NCBI GenBank assembly: GCA_963732005.1
Contig: CAVSXT010000004.1
Coordinates: 434,001-498,000, forward strand
Length of the DNA: 64,000 bases
Reading direction: 5' to 3'
Source: JASLEW01 sp963732005
Lineage (GTDB): Bacteria > Acidobacteriota > Thermoanaerobaculia > Multivoradales > UBA5704
In this document: piece after piece, positions 1 to 7,597 of the stretch
Layout of the letters: every line of letters begins with the position of its first letter
How positions within the stretch are numbered: the stretch's first letter is position 1
Made by a program: the position numbers and the translations under genes
The notes under the pieces: generated by a model
Told to the model about the DNA's origin: nothing
Databases searched by the model: none
What the model saw: the letters and a program-made list of their open reading frames with translations, nothing else

Positions 1-410
1 CACAGTGCCGGCACTGGTAGAGGTGCTGGCCTTTCACCTGTACCCGTTCTTTGGCACGCGCCACCATGCAGGCGTGTCTCCTCGCCATATCACCAAAGCG
101 ATCGGAGCCGCAAGGACGTTTTTCGCCGGCGGATGCTTACCTCGACCGGACGCCGATAAGGTTGCGGCCCTGCTCTCTTCGGTGCGCCGACGCACGGGAA
201 TCGTCCGCGGGGACAGCTTTCCGGAGCAGACAGCCGATCGGATATGCTCCGTGCAGGGTAACTTCGAAAGCTGGTTCGAGGCGCGCGCAGGCATCGGTCC
301 GCTCAGAGCACAAGCGATTCTTTGGTCCCTGCAGCGGGCACGGGTGCGGCAACTTAGCAGCTTGATCCTGGCTGTCAAGAGCCACATCGACGCGAGAGGG
401 TGCGATTGGG

Positions 411-606
411 GCGGCAGCTGGGAGGCTCGGCGCAGGCGTTCGAGCTTGCGCTGCTGGCGCTCGTCGAGTTCGAGCTGCGTCAGTTGGACCAGGTACTCCT
501 GGAAGGGCCACCCGCCCTTCTCCGCGCGCTGCGCCACCTCGTCGTAGTAGGCCACGAACGCCGGCAGCTTGAGCTCCCGCAGCTGGATAGGGAGACTCAC
601 CCGCAA
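411..606 (-). pseudogene. IstB-type transposition helper, N-terminal fragment
   Basis: About 65 codons read on the minus strand resemble the N-terminal helical region of IstB-like AAA+ transposition helpers: a leucine/arginine-rich start (LRELKLPAFVAYYDEVAQRA), then an aromatic EYL segment and a charged ELDERQQRKLERLRRA helix. The similarity stops near 411 and the remaining frame down to 34 looks non-coding. No Walker A or B motif is present, so this cannot be a working ATPase. It lies back to back with a broken transposase on the plus strand, so both are relics of IS21-like or related elements. The family call rests on pattern memory over a short stretch. Confidence 0.5.
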
Positions 607-620
607 CCCGCACGGCCTTC

Positions 621-923
621 TTGCCTCACGTCACCGACGAGATCCTCACTGATCTGTCGCAGCTCAACCGCGTGTTCTGGGCTTGGCTCGAAGCCGAGTA
701 CCACCAGACCCGCATCGCGGACTCGACGGTCAGACGCCGCTCGACCGCTTCCTGCAAGACCAGGCGCTGGTGCGTCCGGCTCCTGAGCAGCTCGAGGCCT
801 GGCTGCGCATGAAGGTCACCCGGCGCGTCGCCCGCGACCGCACGGTCCACCTCGACGGCCGCCTCTACGAGACCCCGGACGGCTACGCCGGCGAAACCGT
901 CGAAGTGCTCTATGACCCCTACG
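621..923 (+). pseudogene. Mu/IS481-type DDE transposase, C-terminal remnant with frameshift
   Basis: The stretch encodes the end of a transposase of the rve-core plus Mu-type C-terminal beta-domain kind. The first part (LNRVFWAWLEAEYHQ) is in one frame. The continuation (PHRGLDGQTPLDRF, then VTRRVARDRTVHLDGRLYE and YAGETVEVLYDPY) is in another, so the frame breaks near 705. The catalytic core is absent. It is non-functional and probably belonged to the same degraded element as the IstB-like fragment on its left, although the strands now face each other. Confidence 0.6.
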
Positions 924-1086
924 GAGAAGACGCTGCCGAGCTTGGATCTGGCACGAGCCGGCTCGCTCCCGGCACCTGGCGGCAGCTGCGGGTCGAGCAC
1001 GCTGGTAGCGGTTCGGGGTCGCTCCGTCCATGGTCGGAGGCGTGTTCTGCTGTGCTACGATGTGGCCCAGGAAGGAGACATACACC

Positions 1087-1350
1087 ATGCCTGCCAACGC
1101 TGTGGTTCGCGCTCGCGTCGACGAGCACATCAAGGAGGAAGCCGCCGCCGTCCTGGCGGCGATGGGCCTGACGCTGTCCGATGCCTTCCGGATTCTCCTC
1201 GCCCGCGTCGCAAACGAAAAGGCGCTGCCCTTCGAGCCGCTGGTCCCCAACGCCGAGACCATCGCCGCGATGAAGGAGGCGCGCCGGGGCAAGCTGTCTT
1301 CGTTCGATACCGTGGACGAGCTGATCCGGGATCTCGATGCGCCAGATTGA
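1087..1350 (+). CDS. RelB/DinJ-family antitoxin
   Basis: An 87-residue protein with the RelB/DinJ layout: an N-terminal ribbon-helix-helix region (residues about 5-45, VVRARVDEHIKEEAAAVLAA followed by GLTLSDAFRILLARV) and a charged C-terminal tail that in this family wraps the toxin. The start at 1087 follows AAGGAG at about 1071; an upstream in-frame GTG/ATG at 1030 lacks such a site. The gene overlaps the toxin start by 14 bases, as is usual for these cassettes, and antitoxin-first order fits autorepression. It should neutralise the YafQ-like toxin that follows. Confidence 0.9.
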   Translation: MPANAVVRARVDEHIKEEAAAVLAAMGLTLSDAFRILLARVANEKALPFEPLVPNAETIAAMKEARRGKLSSFDTVDELIRDLDAPD

Positions 1351-1618
1351 ACGGACCAAGGCATTCAAGCGTGACTACAAGAAGGTCAAGGCCACTCCCA
1401 AACACCGTGACGTTGAGACTCTCTTGCGCCAGATCCTCGAGCTCCTCGTCGCCGACGGCTCCTTGCCCGAACGGAACCGCGATCACGCCCTGTCCGGCGA
1501 GTGGAAAGATCATCGGGATTGCCACCTCAAGCCGGATCTCGTCTTGATCTATCGCAAGCCAGACAAGAAGGTCTTACAGCTCGTGCGTCTTGGCTCGCAT
1601 AGCGATCTCGGCCTCTAA
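1337..1618 (+). CDS. YafQ-family mRNA interferase toxin
   Basis: A 93-residue RelE/YafQ-superfamily ribosome-dependent endoribonuclease. The C-terminal half has the family pattern: LPERNRDHALSGEW, then HRDCHLKPDLVLIYRK and LVRLGSHSDLGL. This retains the His/Asp-rich catalytic set (His in DHAL, His-Arg-Asp-Cys-His, and the final SHSDL). Length is typical. The start overlaps the end of the antitoxin gene, implying translational coupling. It appears intact although it sits in a region full of transposon debris. Confidence 0.92.
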   Translation: MRQIERTKAFKRDYKKVKATPKHRDVETLLRQILELLVADGSLPERNRDHALSGEWKDHRDCHLKPDLVLIYRKPDKKVLQLVRLGSHSDLGL

Positions 1619-1840
1619 ACCAAGAGGGGCTCGCGTTCGCGCCGCCGACCGGTTCGCCGCCGGCGAGGTTCTCGCCCGCTCCGCTCCGGCCCAGCTGCCG
1701 CTGCGGCATGGGCGCCGGATGCGCCCGAGGGCGAAACCCGCGACGGCGGCCTCGATCCGGTCCGGAGCCTGCTGTTGAGGGTGGCAGCCCAGCCTGGCAG
1801 CTTCCGGGCCGCAATTGGCCGGTCTCCGCAGGCGACGGAC

Positions 1841-1878
1841 ATGTCAGGCTTGACATTATGTCGTGACTGACATACTCT
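1841..1878 (+). promoter_or_regulatory. HigBA-type promoter with two overlapping inverted repeats
   Basis: TTGACA at 1850-1855 and TACTCT at 1873-1878 are separated by 17 bases, a good sigma70-type promoter. Two inverted repeats cover it: ATGTCA-GGCT-TGACAT at 1841-1856 across the -35 box, and ATGTC-GTGACT-GACAT at 1858-1873 up to the -10 box. Their half-sites are alike (ATGTC/GACAT), as expected of operators for the helix-turn-helix antitoxin encoded downstream. The toxin GTG starts 8 bases after the -10 box, so the message would be leaderless or nearly so. Confidence 0.65.
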
Positions 1879-1885
1879 CGGTCTT

Positions 1886-2233
1886 GTGAGCGGCGGCAAG
1901 GATCTGGTGCTTGCGGGAGGGGCCCTTCCGACGCCCCCCATGCCCATCGATGCTCGCCGTGAGACAGGCTTTCTGCTGCGGCTGCTGCAGGACGGCCAGA
2001 AGATCAGTATGCCGAGGTCACGTCCGATGCCGACGGTCGGCCGCGGTTGCCACGAGCTCCGGGTGCAGGCAGGGAACACGACCTGGCGAACCTTGTACCT
2101 CATCGACGCGGATGCCATTGTGGTGCTCGAGGTGTTTGCAAAGAAGACCAACCGGACACCTCGAGCGGTGATCGAGGCTTGCAAGCAACGGCTGCGCAGC
2201 TACCACGCTGCGCGAAGAGAGGAGCAGGCATGA
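1886..2233 (+). CDS. HigB-like (phage Gp49/DUF891 family) toxin
   Basis: A 115-residue protein of the RelE-superfamily HigB/Gp49-like group. Visible signature: ARRETGFLLRLLQDG, then MPRSRPMPTVGRGCHELRV, then WRTLYLIDADAIVVLEVFAKKT and a basic C-terminal helix. In this family it is a translation-dependent RNA-cleaving toxin. The GTG start has no ribosome site and lies just after a promoter, consistent with leaderless translation; the first ~15 residues are less conserved, so the true start is uncertain. The stop overlaps the antitoxin start (ATGA), and the toxin-first order is typical of higBA. Confidence 0.85.
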   Translation: MSGGKDLVLAGGALPTPPMPIDARRETGFLLRLLQDGQKISMPRSRPMPTVGRGCHELRVQAGNTTWRTLYLIDADAIVVLEVFAKKTNRTPRAVIEACKQRLRSYHAARREEQA

Positions 2234-2646
2234 ACGAGACTACCAGAAAGCGCCTTGAGGCAGCTGGCGCTCGCGTTACCACTGTCAAGGAGTTCCTCGA
2301 CCTCAGCGACGCTGACATGGCCTTCATCGAGATGAAGGTCGCCCTCGCGAAGAAACTGCGGGAGTATCGGCAGGCCGCTGAGTTGACGCAGGAACAAGTC
2401 GCGAAGCGGGTGGGCTCCAGCCAGTCACGGGTGGCGAAGATGGAGGCCGGTGATCCTGCGGTCACGATGGATCTGCTCGTGGGCTCCCTGCTCAGGCTAG
2501 GCGCCAGGCCGCAAGTCGTGGCGGAGACGATCGAGACGGCGATTCTTGCGGCGAGTACCGCAGCAGAGGCGGCAAAGCCACCTCGCAAGCGGGTAAGCAG
2601 AACGACCCGGGCCGGCAACGCCCAAGCTCACGCAAAAACAGCTTGA
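2230..2646 (+). CDS. XRE-family HigA-like antitoxin
   Basis: A 138-residue protein with a helix-turn-helix of the Cro/CI type around residues 40-95 (KLREYRQAAELTQEQVAKRV, then SQSRVAKMEAGDPAVTMDLL) and an alanine/lysine-rich tail. It should bind and neutralise the preceding toxin and repress the shared promoter, whose inverted repeats are candidate operators. Start and toxin stop overlap by four bases, giving tight translational coupling. Confidence 0.9.
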   Translation: MNETTRKRLEAAGARVTTVKEFLDLSDADMAFIEMKVALAKKLREYRQAAELTQEQVAKRVGSSQSRVAKMEAGDPAVTMDLLVGSLLRLGARPQVVAETIETAILAASTAAEAAKPPRKRVSRTTRAGNAQAHAKTA

Positions 2647-3057
2647 GGCGTCCGGCGATTACCTCATCCATGCGCGTAACAGTTCCCAGCGCTCGCGGCA
2701 CTTCTGCGGCCCCCTGGCGGCGTTGCGCCTCCTCGACATAGTTTTGACTATGCCTGCGTCGGCGCGCCTGGCCAGGAGCCCGGATTGCTCGCCGACTAAT
2801 GACGCGATCTTCTGACACGGGACACTAGCCCCAAAACAAGCGCGTAACGGCCGCCTGGAGGGCGGAGCGTCGCAGTCGATATCTTCCACCGCGATCTTGC
2901 GCCGGACTTTCGCCTCTCGAGAGATTCGCCCTCGCACTTAATGCCGGCTGAACTGCCCCTCGCGGCCTGTCGGCAGAGCCGGACGTTGTAAGAGGGCTGA
3001 TTTGGGACAGACTTGTTCCAACAAAGCAACGTGGCAGCGCGAAAGCGACGGTAGCGA
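2647..3057. other. Gene-free stretch between the toxin-antitoxin pair and the IS1380 transposase
   Basis: About 410 bases with no convincing coding frame, RNA gene or clear terminator. It must contain the downstream end of the IS1380-type element, but I could not identify the terminal inverted repeat or a target duplication by eye, so the element boundary is left open. Confidence 0.4.
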
Positions 3058-4560
3058 TTAGGCGAGGCATCGTCGTTTAAGCGCGCGTGTGCCGTCGAGC
3101 AAGAGAGGCACCCAGCGATTGATCGCCAACAGCCGGAAGATCAGTCTGCGACCGCTGCGGAGGATCTGCGCTGGCAGCAGGATCAGCTCGTTGAGGAAGC
3201 GACGGAACTCCATCCGCAGGATCGCCCGCGCTCCGAGCTTGCGGGGTAGCAAGAGGCCGGCCCACGCCTTGAGGTTCAAGGCCAGCGAAGCGATCACCAG
3301 ATAGGCCCAGTTGGCATCAAATTCTGCCACCGGCATGCGGGTGGCATGAACCCCGTTCTTGAGTTGCTCGATCAAGTTTTCCTGGTTGCATCGAGCGTTG
3401 TTTTCGCGGACCACTGCGGCTGTGCCGAAGTGCTCCCGCGGGAGATTCGTGATGTAGAAGAAGTAGCGGATCTCATCAGCCAGCCGGAGTTGCCCCTCGG
3501 TGACCTTGATCCGCTTGCGCAGGATCACGAGGCGATAGGTGCGTTGGCACTTGCGGGGCCGGTAGTCGATCTCCGCGACGTGCTCGTGCTCCAGATCCAG
3601 GTCGCGGAAGCCCCGCTCGACGATGACGGCCCTCTTGACCTTGACCGGCCGGCGCCGCTTGGCGGTGCTCTTTGGCCGCGTGAAGGGCTTCCAGGCGTCG
3701 TCCGCAAGCGCCTCGGCTCGCCCGACGAAAGCGGGATTGGCGTCCATCCCAAAGACGAACTCGACGTCCCCGGCCGTCCAGCGATCGAAGTTCTCCGTCA
3801 GCGAAAAATCGGTGTCCCCCCGCAGCCGCACCCGCTCGAATCCGCCTCCGGTTTGCGCCCAGGCGATGCCGCGGTCGAGCCACTCGGCTGCACCCTCGTG
3901 CGAGGGGCGATTCGCTGGCCGGTTGACGACGTAGAGCACTTCCTGGCTATTGGCCAGGCTCACCACCAACGGACCATAGCCCCAGCGTCCGTCGTAGGAG
4001 ATGTCCATCCGCTCCTTGCATTCCCCGCTGGTCTCGCTGATCGTGCCGTCGACATCGAGAATCGCCAGCCTGCGCTCCGCCTTGGGCTGCACGCACCAGG
4101 CCGCCGAGCGGGCGCGCTGGATCGCTTCCATCAGCGTCAAGACGTCGGCCGCGCCGAACCGACGCAGAAAATCTCCGGCCGTCGTCGGGTCCGGCAACCG
4201 ACGCGCCCCCAAGGCATTGAGAAACCCCTCGTCCGAGCGCCGTGCCTCGAGATCCTCGAGGCAGCGGCCACCGGTCAGCAGGTTGTACACCAGCGCCAGC
4301 ACGTGGTCCGATTCGTGGTACGGCATGTGGCGCCGAAACAGGTGCAAGTTGCCGTCGATCTGCTCGCGAAGACCGACCACATCCACCAAGGCCTGCAGCA
4401 TTCCCAGGCCACCACCGCTGATCGCTTCGGTGCGCCCGGACACTTCATAGGCGATGTTGCCGCCTTCCAGCACGGGTTCGGCCCGCTCCGGCTGCCACCT
4501 GGGATCCAACCGCGCCGCGATCGACCTTTGACGCCGCTCGAAATTCGCTCTACTCTTCAC
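3058..4560 (-). CDS. IS1380-family transposase
   Basis: A full-length 500-residue DDE transposase. The first catalytic Asp is in LAILDVDGTISE (about residue 170), the second in LRGDTDFS (about 250), and the Glu in NQENLIEQLKNG (about 395), the order and signature of the IS1380 group. The C-terminal region is rich in aromatic/leucine residues followed by a basic end. The reading frame is intact, so the element may still be active. It separates the toxin-antitoxin remnants from the RiPP-like locus. An inverted repeat directly upstream of its start may act on its expression. Confidence 0.9.
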   Translation of the reverse strand: MKSRANFERRQRSIAARLDPRWQPERAEPVLEGGNIAYEVSGRTEAISGGGLGMLQALVDVVGLREQIDGNLHLFRRHMPYHESDHVLALVYNLLTGGRCLEDLEARRSDEGFLNALGARRLPDPTTAGDFLRRFGAADVLTLMEAIQRARSAAWCVQPKAERRLAILDVDGTISETSGECKERMDISYDGRWGYGPLVVSLANSQEVLYVVNRPANRPSHEGAAEWLDRGIAWAQTGGGFERVRLRGDTDFSLTENFDRWTAGDVEFVFGMDANPAFVGRAEALADDAWKPFTRPKSTAKRRRPVKVKRAVIVERGFRDLDLEHEHVAEIDYRPRKCQRTYRLVILRKRIKVTEGQLRLADEIRYFFYITNLPREHFGTAAVVRENNARCNQENLIEQLKNGVHATRMPVAEFDANWAYLVIASLALNLKAWAGLLLPRKLGARAILRMEFRRFLNELILLPAQILRSGRRLIFRLLAINRWVPLLLDGTRALKRRCLA

Positions 4561-4561
4561 C

Positions 4562-4633
4562 TGAAACGCCTCCTTTGCTGGGTCCGTTGGAGTCTCGACA
4601 ACCCAACAATACCCAGTAAGGTGAGGCGTTTCA
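4562..4633. repeat. Inverted repeat upstream of the IS1380 transposase
   Basis: TGAAACGCCTC and then GCTGGGT at 4562-4583 are mirrored by ACCCAG and GAGGCGTTTCA at 4611-4633, with an imperfect middle. On the transposase message this could fold just before the start codon. It may be a control hairpin that hides the start when transcription enters from outside, or part of the element end; the sequence alone cannot decide. Confidence 0.5.
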
Positions 4634-4815
4634 ACCTCTTACCCCATCCCGCTCCCCTCCCTACGCGCTGGTACTGGGACTAGCGGGCCGTGGCCGCGGT
4701 TCTCGGCCTTCAGCTCCTGACCTTCGAGGTCGATCCCGGGACGGGCGCCATCACCTCCCTGCCGCTGCCGGCCGGCATGCGCTTCGGCGGGGCTCGACGC
4801 CCGCGCCGGGTGGCA

Positions 4816-5880
4816 TCATCCAGGGGTGTCCGCGAGCGATCCCTGTCTCGCCCAGGCCGCTTTCGGGCCTTCCGCCTGTCGCAGATGGTGTTTGGCCATG
4901 CCCTGCCTGGCCGGAAGCCGCAACAGGTAGTCGATCTCCTCGCTCGTCAGGTCGGGATGGAAGAAATCGAACAGCAGGACGAAGCGGGCCTCGTCACTGT
5001 CGTTCCAGGCCGAATGGAGGAAGGAGTCATCGAAGACGATGCAGCGCCCTTCTTGCTGTTCGATCTCGTAATCTCCGACCTGCAACCTGCAACCAGGCGG
5101 CACCTTCAGCGGCAGCTGGCACCGCAGCATGGCGTTGGTGACTCCATGGTGCGGCGCGATCCGGCTGTGAGGCGCGAGCGCCGAGCACATCGTGGTGCCG
5201 AATTCAGCGACCCCGGGGATGGAGGTCAACAAGCGGGTCGTCTCGGGGCACCAACGGCAGATCTTCTCGACCTTCTCGCCGAAGGCCCAAAGGTAGGCCG
5301 CCGCCCACTCGCCCCGTTTGGTGTAGCCGGGATTGACGCTCACGAAGTCGGCGCTGGCGCCGAGCGCGGTGAACTCGGTCTGGATGAGCCCGAAAGAGCC
5401 CTCGAGGGCCGCGACCCATGGGAAACGCCGGCTGTCGTGGATCTCGCGGGTTTCAAGGCCGGGAAAGAACATGACTGGCTGCTGCAGGGTGAAATGCGAC
5501 CGGATGGGGAAGACCGGAGAGGACGTGGCAACCTGCGCCGCTATCGCCTCGGCGAAGAGCGCCAGCCGCGAAGTCGAGCGCGAGCCGGTCTCTGCCTGCC
5601 GCAGGAGCCCGCGAGCGATCCATGACTCGACGAGCCGGCCGAAGACCTCACGGTCCAGGTCGCGGCTCGCCATGGCCTTCTCGAAGGCCACCTCGATGGT
5701 CTGGGGGCTCGCGAACTCGAGGAACAGCTCGATCTGGCCGCCCGCCACCTCCACCTGCTCGACCGGCAGATCGGCAGCCCCCTCATGTTCGACGCGGAGG
5801 TTGCCGGCAGGGGTGAGCCCGAAGCGGAGTCTCGAGGGAACCACGTAGGGCGATCTCCAATCCAGCTCTCTCGCGCTCAT
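4816..5880 (-). CDS. Aspartyl/asparaginyl beta-hydroxylase-fold enzyme with N-terminal PqqD/RRE-like region
   Basis: A 354-residue protein. The C-terminal half matches the iron/2-oxoglutarate aspartyl/asparaginyl beta-hydroxylase domain: a His in IAPHHGVTN, then NAMLRCQLPL, then VFDDSFLHSAWND with the second His, an Arg in EARFVLLFDF, and the closing HPDLTSEE. The first ~100 residues look like a small winged-helix unit: a strand-rich start, then IELFLEFASPQTIEVAFEKA and a helix ending ARGLLRQ. That resembles PqqD-like RiPP recognition elements; this is inference. The start is ATG at 5880 after GAGGCGG. It is divergent from the LanC-like gene, and together with the nearby precursor peptide suggests hydroxylation of a peptide substrate. 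Small-molecule or protein substrates are not excluded. Confidence 0.8.
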   Translation of the reverse strand: MSARELDWRSPYVVPSRLRFGLTPAGNLRVEHEGAADLPVEQVEVAGGQIELFLEFASPQTIEVAFEKAMASRDLDREVFGRLVESWIARGLLRQAETGSRSTSRLALFAEAIAAQVATSSPVFPIRSHFTLQQPVMFFPGLETREIHDSRRFPWVAALEGSFGLIQTEFTALGASADFVSVNPGYTKRGEWAAAYLWAFGEKVEKICRWCPETTRLLTSIPGVAEFGTTMCSALAPHSRIAPHHGVTNAMLRCQLPLKVPPGCRLQVGDYEIEQQEGRCIVFDDSFLHSAWNDSDEARFVLLFDFFHPDLTSEEIDYLLRLPARQGMAKHHLRQAEGPKAAWARQGSLADTPG

Positions 5881-6023
5881 GATCCGCCTCGCTTTCGGCA
5901 TCATCGGTCCATTGCTCATTTTACTGCCGACCCCGCGGCAGCGACGGCAAGGTCGCGACCGCGATGGCAAGGAAAGCAAACCCGAGCAAGCCTCCGGGTT
6001 GACAATGCTCGTCGAGTCTTCTC
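5881..6023. promoter_or_regulatory. Divergent promoter region of the RiPP-like locus
   Basis: The 143 bases between the hydroxylase and the LanC-like gene must carry both promoters. A TTGACA hexamer occurs at 5999-6004, but no good -10 box follows at 16-18 bases, so only the -35-like element is supported. Confidence 0.3.
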
Positions 6024-7292
6024 ATGATGTCCAGCGTGAGCCTCCCCTGGCGGCCTCTCCTCTCCGGAGAGACCGCAGCCCGCGCCGTGGCCGCGGCCAT
6101 GGACATCGCCGCAGCCACCGCCCGCGGCGCTGCCCACCATCCCGACAACCTCGGGCCTGAACAGGTCCCCGTCTGGGAGAACGCACTGGGCAGTGGCCGT
6201 GTGGGGCAGTGCCTTCTCCATGCTTACCTCGCGCTTCACGGCGCGGGCGCTGGTTATGCCGACACCGCGATCGACCTGCTCGACAAGGCGACCGAGGCCG
6301 CGGCCGGCCTGCCGATGGGCGCCAGCCTATTCCTGGGCTTTCCAGGGATCGCCTGGACCGCGGCCCACCTGACCGGGCGCCTCTTCGTGCAGGAGGAGGA
6401 TGGCAATCGCGAGGTGGACGAGATCCTCTTGCGCTCCCTTTCAGAGCCATCCTGGCAGGGCACCTACGATCTCTTCACCGGCCTGGTGGGGTTGGGAGTC
6501 TACGCCCTCGAGCGGCTGCCGCGCCCATCCGCGACACAATGTCTCGAGGCGGTCATCGCGCACCTTGCCAAGCGTGCCGAGCGCCATCCGGAAGGTGCCG
6601 CCATCTTCACTCCCGTGGATACCCTCCCTCCCCAATTCCGCGATCAGTTCCCAGAAGGCGCCTATGTCCTTGGCATGGCTCAGGGGATGGCGGGCGTCAT
6701 CGCCCTCCTGGGTGCCGCCTGCCATGCGGGCCTCGCCACGCGCGAAGCGCGGTCGCTGCTCGCGGCCATGGTCGCCTGGATGCTCGCCCACGAGCGGCCT
6801 CCCGACAGCGGCCCTCGCTTCCCCGAGTACTACTTCCCGGGAGTCGGGCCTGGTCACAGCCGCCTCGCCTGGCGCCTTGGGGATCTCGGCATTGCGGCCA
6901 GTCTCCTGATGGCCGCGCGGGGCGCGGGCCAGCCAGCCTGGCTGGCCGCCGGGCGACGCGTCGCTCTCGCCGCGGGCGCACGCCGTCCTGCCATGGCCGA
7001 TGGCTCCGGTGCCGGGCTTTCCGACGGACCTGCCGGCATCGGCCACGTCTTCAACCGGCTCTATCAGGCAACTGGCGACATGGCCCTGGCCGAGGCCGCG
7101 CACTTCTGGCTCGATCGTGCCCTGGCCGAGCGCGAGCCCGGTCTCGGCATCGCCGGCTTCCGCGTCACCTACCGTGGCGCCCGGCTGGACGAGCCAGGCT
7201 TTGTCAGGGGAGCCACCGGCATCGGTCTCGCACTCCTCGCTGGCGCTTCTCACGTCGACCCGACTTGGGATCGGGCGCTCCTCCTCTCTTGA
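6024..7292 (+). CDS. LanC-like protein lacking the zinc and catalytic residues
   Basis: A 422-residue homologue of lanthionine cyclase (LanC), which normally joins Cys thiols to dehydrated Ser/Thr in lanthipeptides. The alpha-toroid repeats are clear: YDLFTGLVGLGVYALERL (about 148-165), LGMAQGMAGVIALL (216-229), SRLAWRLGDLGIAASLL (279-295), GLSDGPAGIGHVFNRLY (331-347) and the family ending WDRALLLS. The residues that should bind zinc are changed: the W-C-Y-G motif is W-R-L-G (Arg284), the C-H-G motif is S-D-G (Ser333, Asp334), and the catalytic A-H-G is A-Q-G (Gln220). The frame is otherwise clean, so it looks like a maintained pseudoenzyme or an enzyme with altered chemistry. A precursor-like peptide follows 91 bases later. 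The ribosome site is weak. Confidence 0.85.
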   Translation: MMSSVSLPWRPLLSGETAARAVAAAMDIAAATARGAAHHPDNLGPEQVPVWENALGSGRVGQCLLHAYLALHGAGAGYADTAIDLLDKATEAAAGLPMGASLFLGFPGIAWTAAHLTGRLFVQEEDGNREVDEILLRSLSEPSWQGTYDLFTGLVGLGVYALERLPRPSATQCLEAVIAHLAKRAERHPEGAAIFTPVDTLPPQFRDQFPEGAYVLGMAQGMAGVIALLGAACHAGLATREARSLLAAMVAWMLAHERPPDSGPRFPEYYFPGVGPGHSRLAWRLGDLGIAASLLMAARGAGQPAWLAAGRRVALAAGARRPAMADGSGAGLSDGPAGIGHVFNRLYQATGDMALAEAAHFWLDRALAEREPGLGIAGFRVTYRGARLDEPGFVRGATGIGLALLAGASHVDPTWDRALLLS

Positions 7293-7325
7293 CGGGAAGG
7301 TCCCGGGGACGGTCTCGTGGGTCAC

Positions 7326-7353
7326 TTGCGTAGAGTCTATGATGGTGTATAAT
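7326..7353 (+). promoter_or_regulatory. Promoter of the first lanthipeptide-like precursor
   Basis: TTGCGT at 7326-7331 and a perfect TATAAT at 7348-7353, 16 bases apart, lie 30 bases before the peptide start and after the end of the LanC-like gene. The precursor therefore has its own promoter and could be made in excess over the LanC-like protein. Confidence 0.65.
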
Positions 7354-7383
7354 GCGGTTGCCTATTCCAGGGAGGTGGAAGTC

Positions 7384-7518
7384 GTGAAAAGAAGAAAGAT
7401 CCGGCTGGCCCTGTCGAAAGAGACCCTGCTGAACCTGATCACGCCGCTGGACGGGCCGTTGGGCTCTTGCGGGTTGAGTCCCACGGGGGCGAGCGAGCCG
7501 CATACCTGCCCGCCCTGA
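7384..7518 (+). CDS. Candidate class I lanthipeptide-type precursor peptide
   Basis: A 44-residue peptide starting at GTG after AGGGAGG. The leader is basic and then carries LALSKETLLNL, the L-x-L-x-K-E-T-x-x-x-L pattern found in Bacteroidota- and Acidobacteriota-type class I lanthipeptide leaders. The remainder is rich in Gly, Pro, Ser and Thr with two Cys (one in GSCG, one third from the end), so thioether rings between Ser/Thr and Cys are possible. It lies directly downstream of the LanC-like gene and has its own TATAAT promoter. No LanB dehydratase is in the window. Identity as a RiPP is inference from motif plus context. Confidence 0.65.
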   Translation: MKRRKIRLALSKETLLNLITPLDGPLGSCGLSPTGASEPHTCPP

Positions 7519-7597
7519 CGCGCGCGGGGTCGCGACGGCGGCGCTGCACGAGCCGTCTCCGGGACGGTCAGAGTGGTTTGTCGCGGCTCGCGCAGGT

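Noticed and set aside
5..547. A 180-codon plus-strand frame at the left edge
   Set aside because: No family similarity visible and it runs across the IstB-like fragment on the other strand; probably chance.
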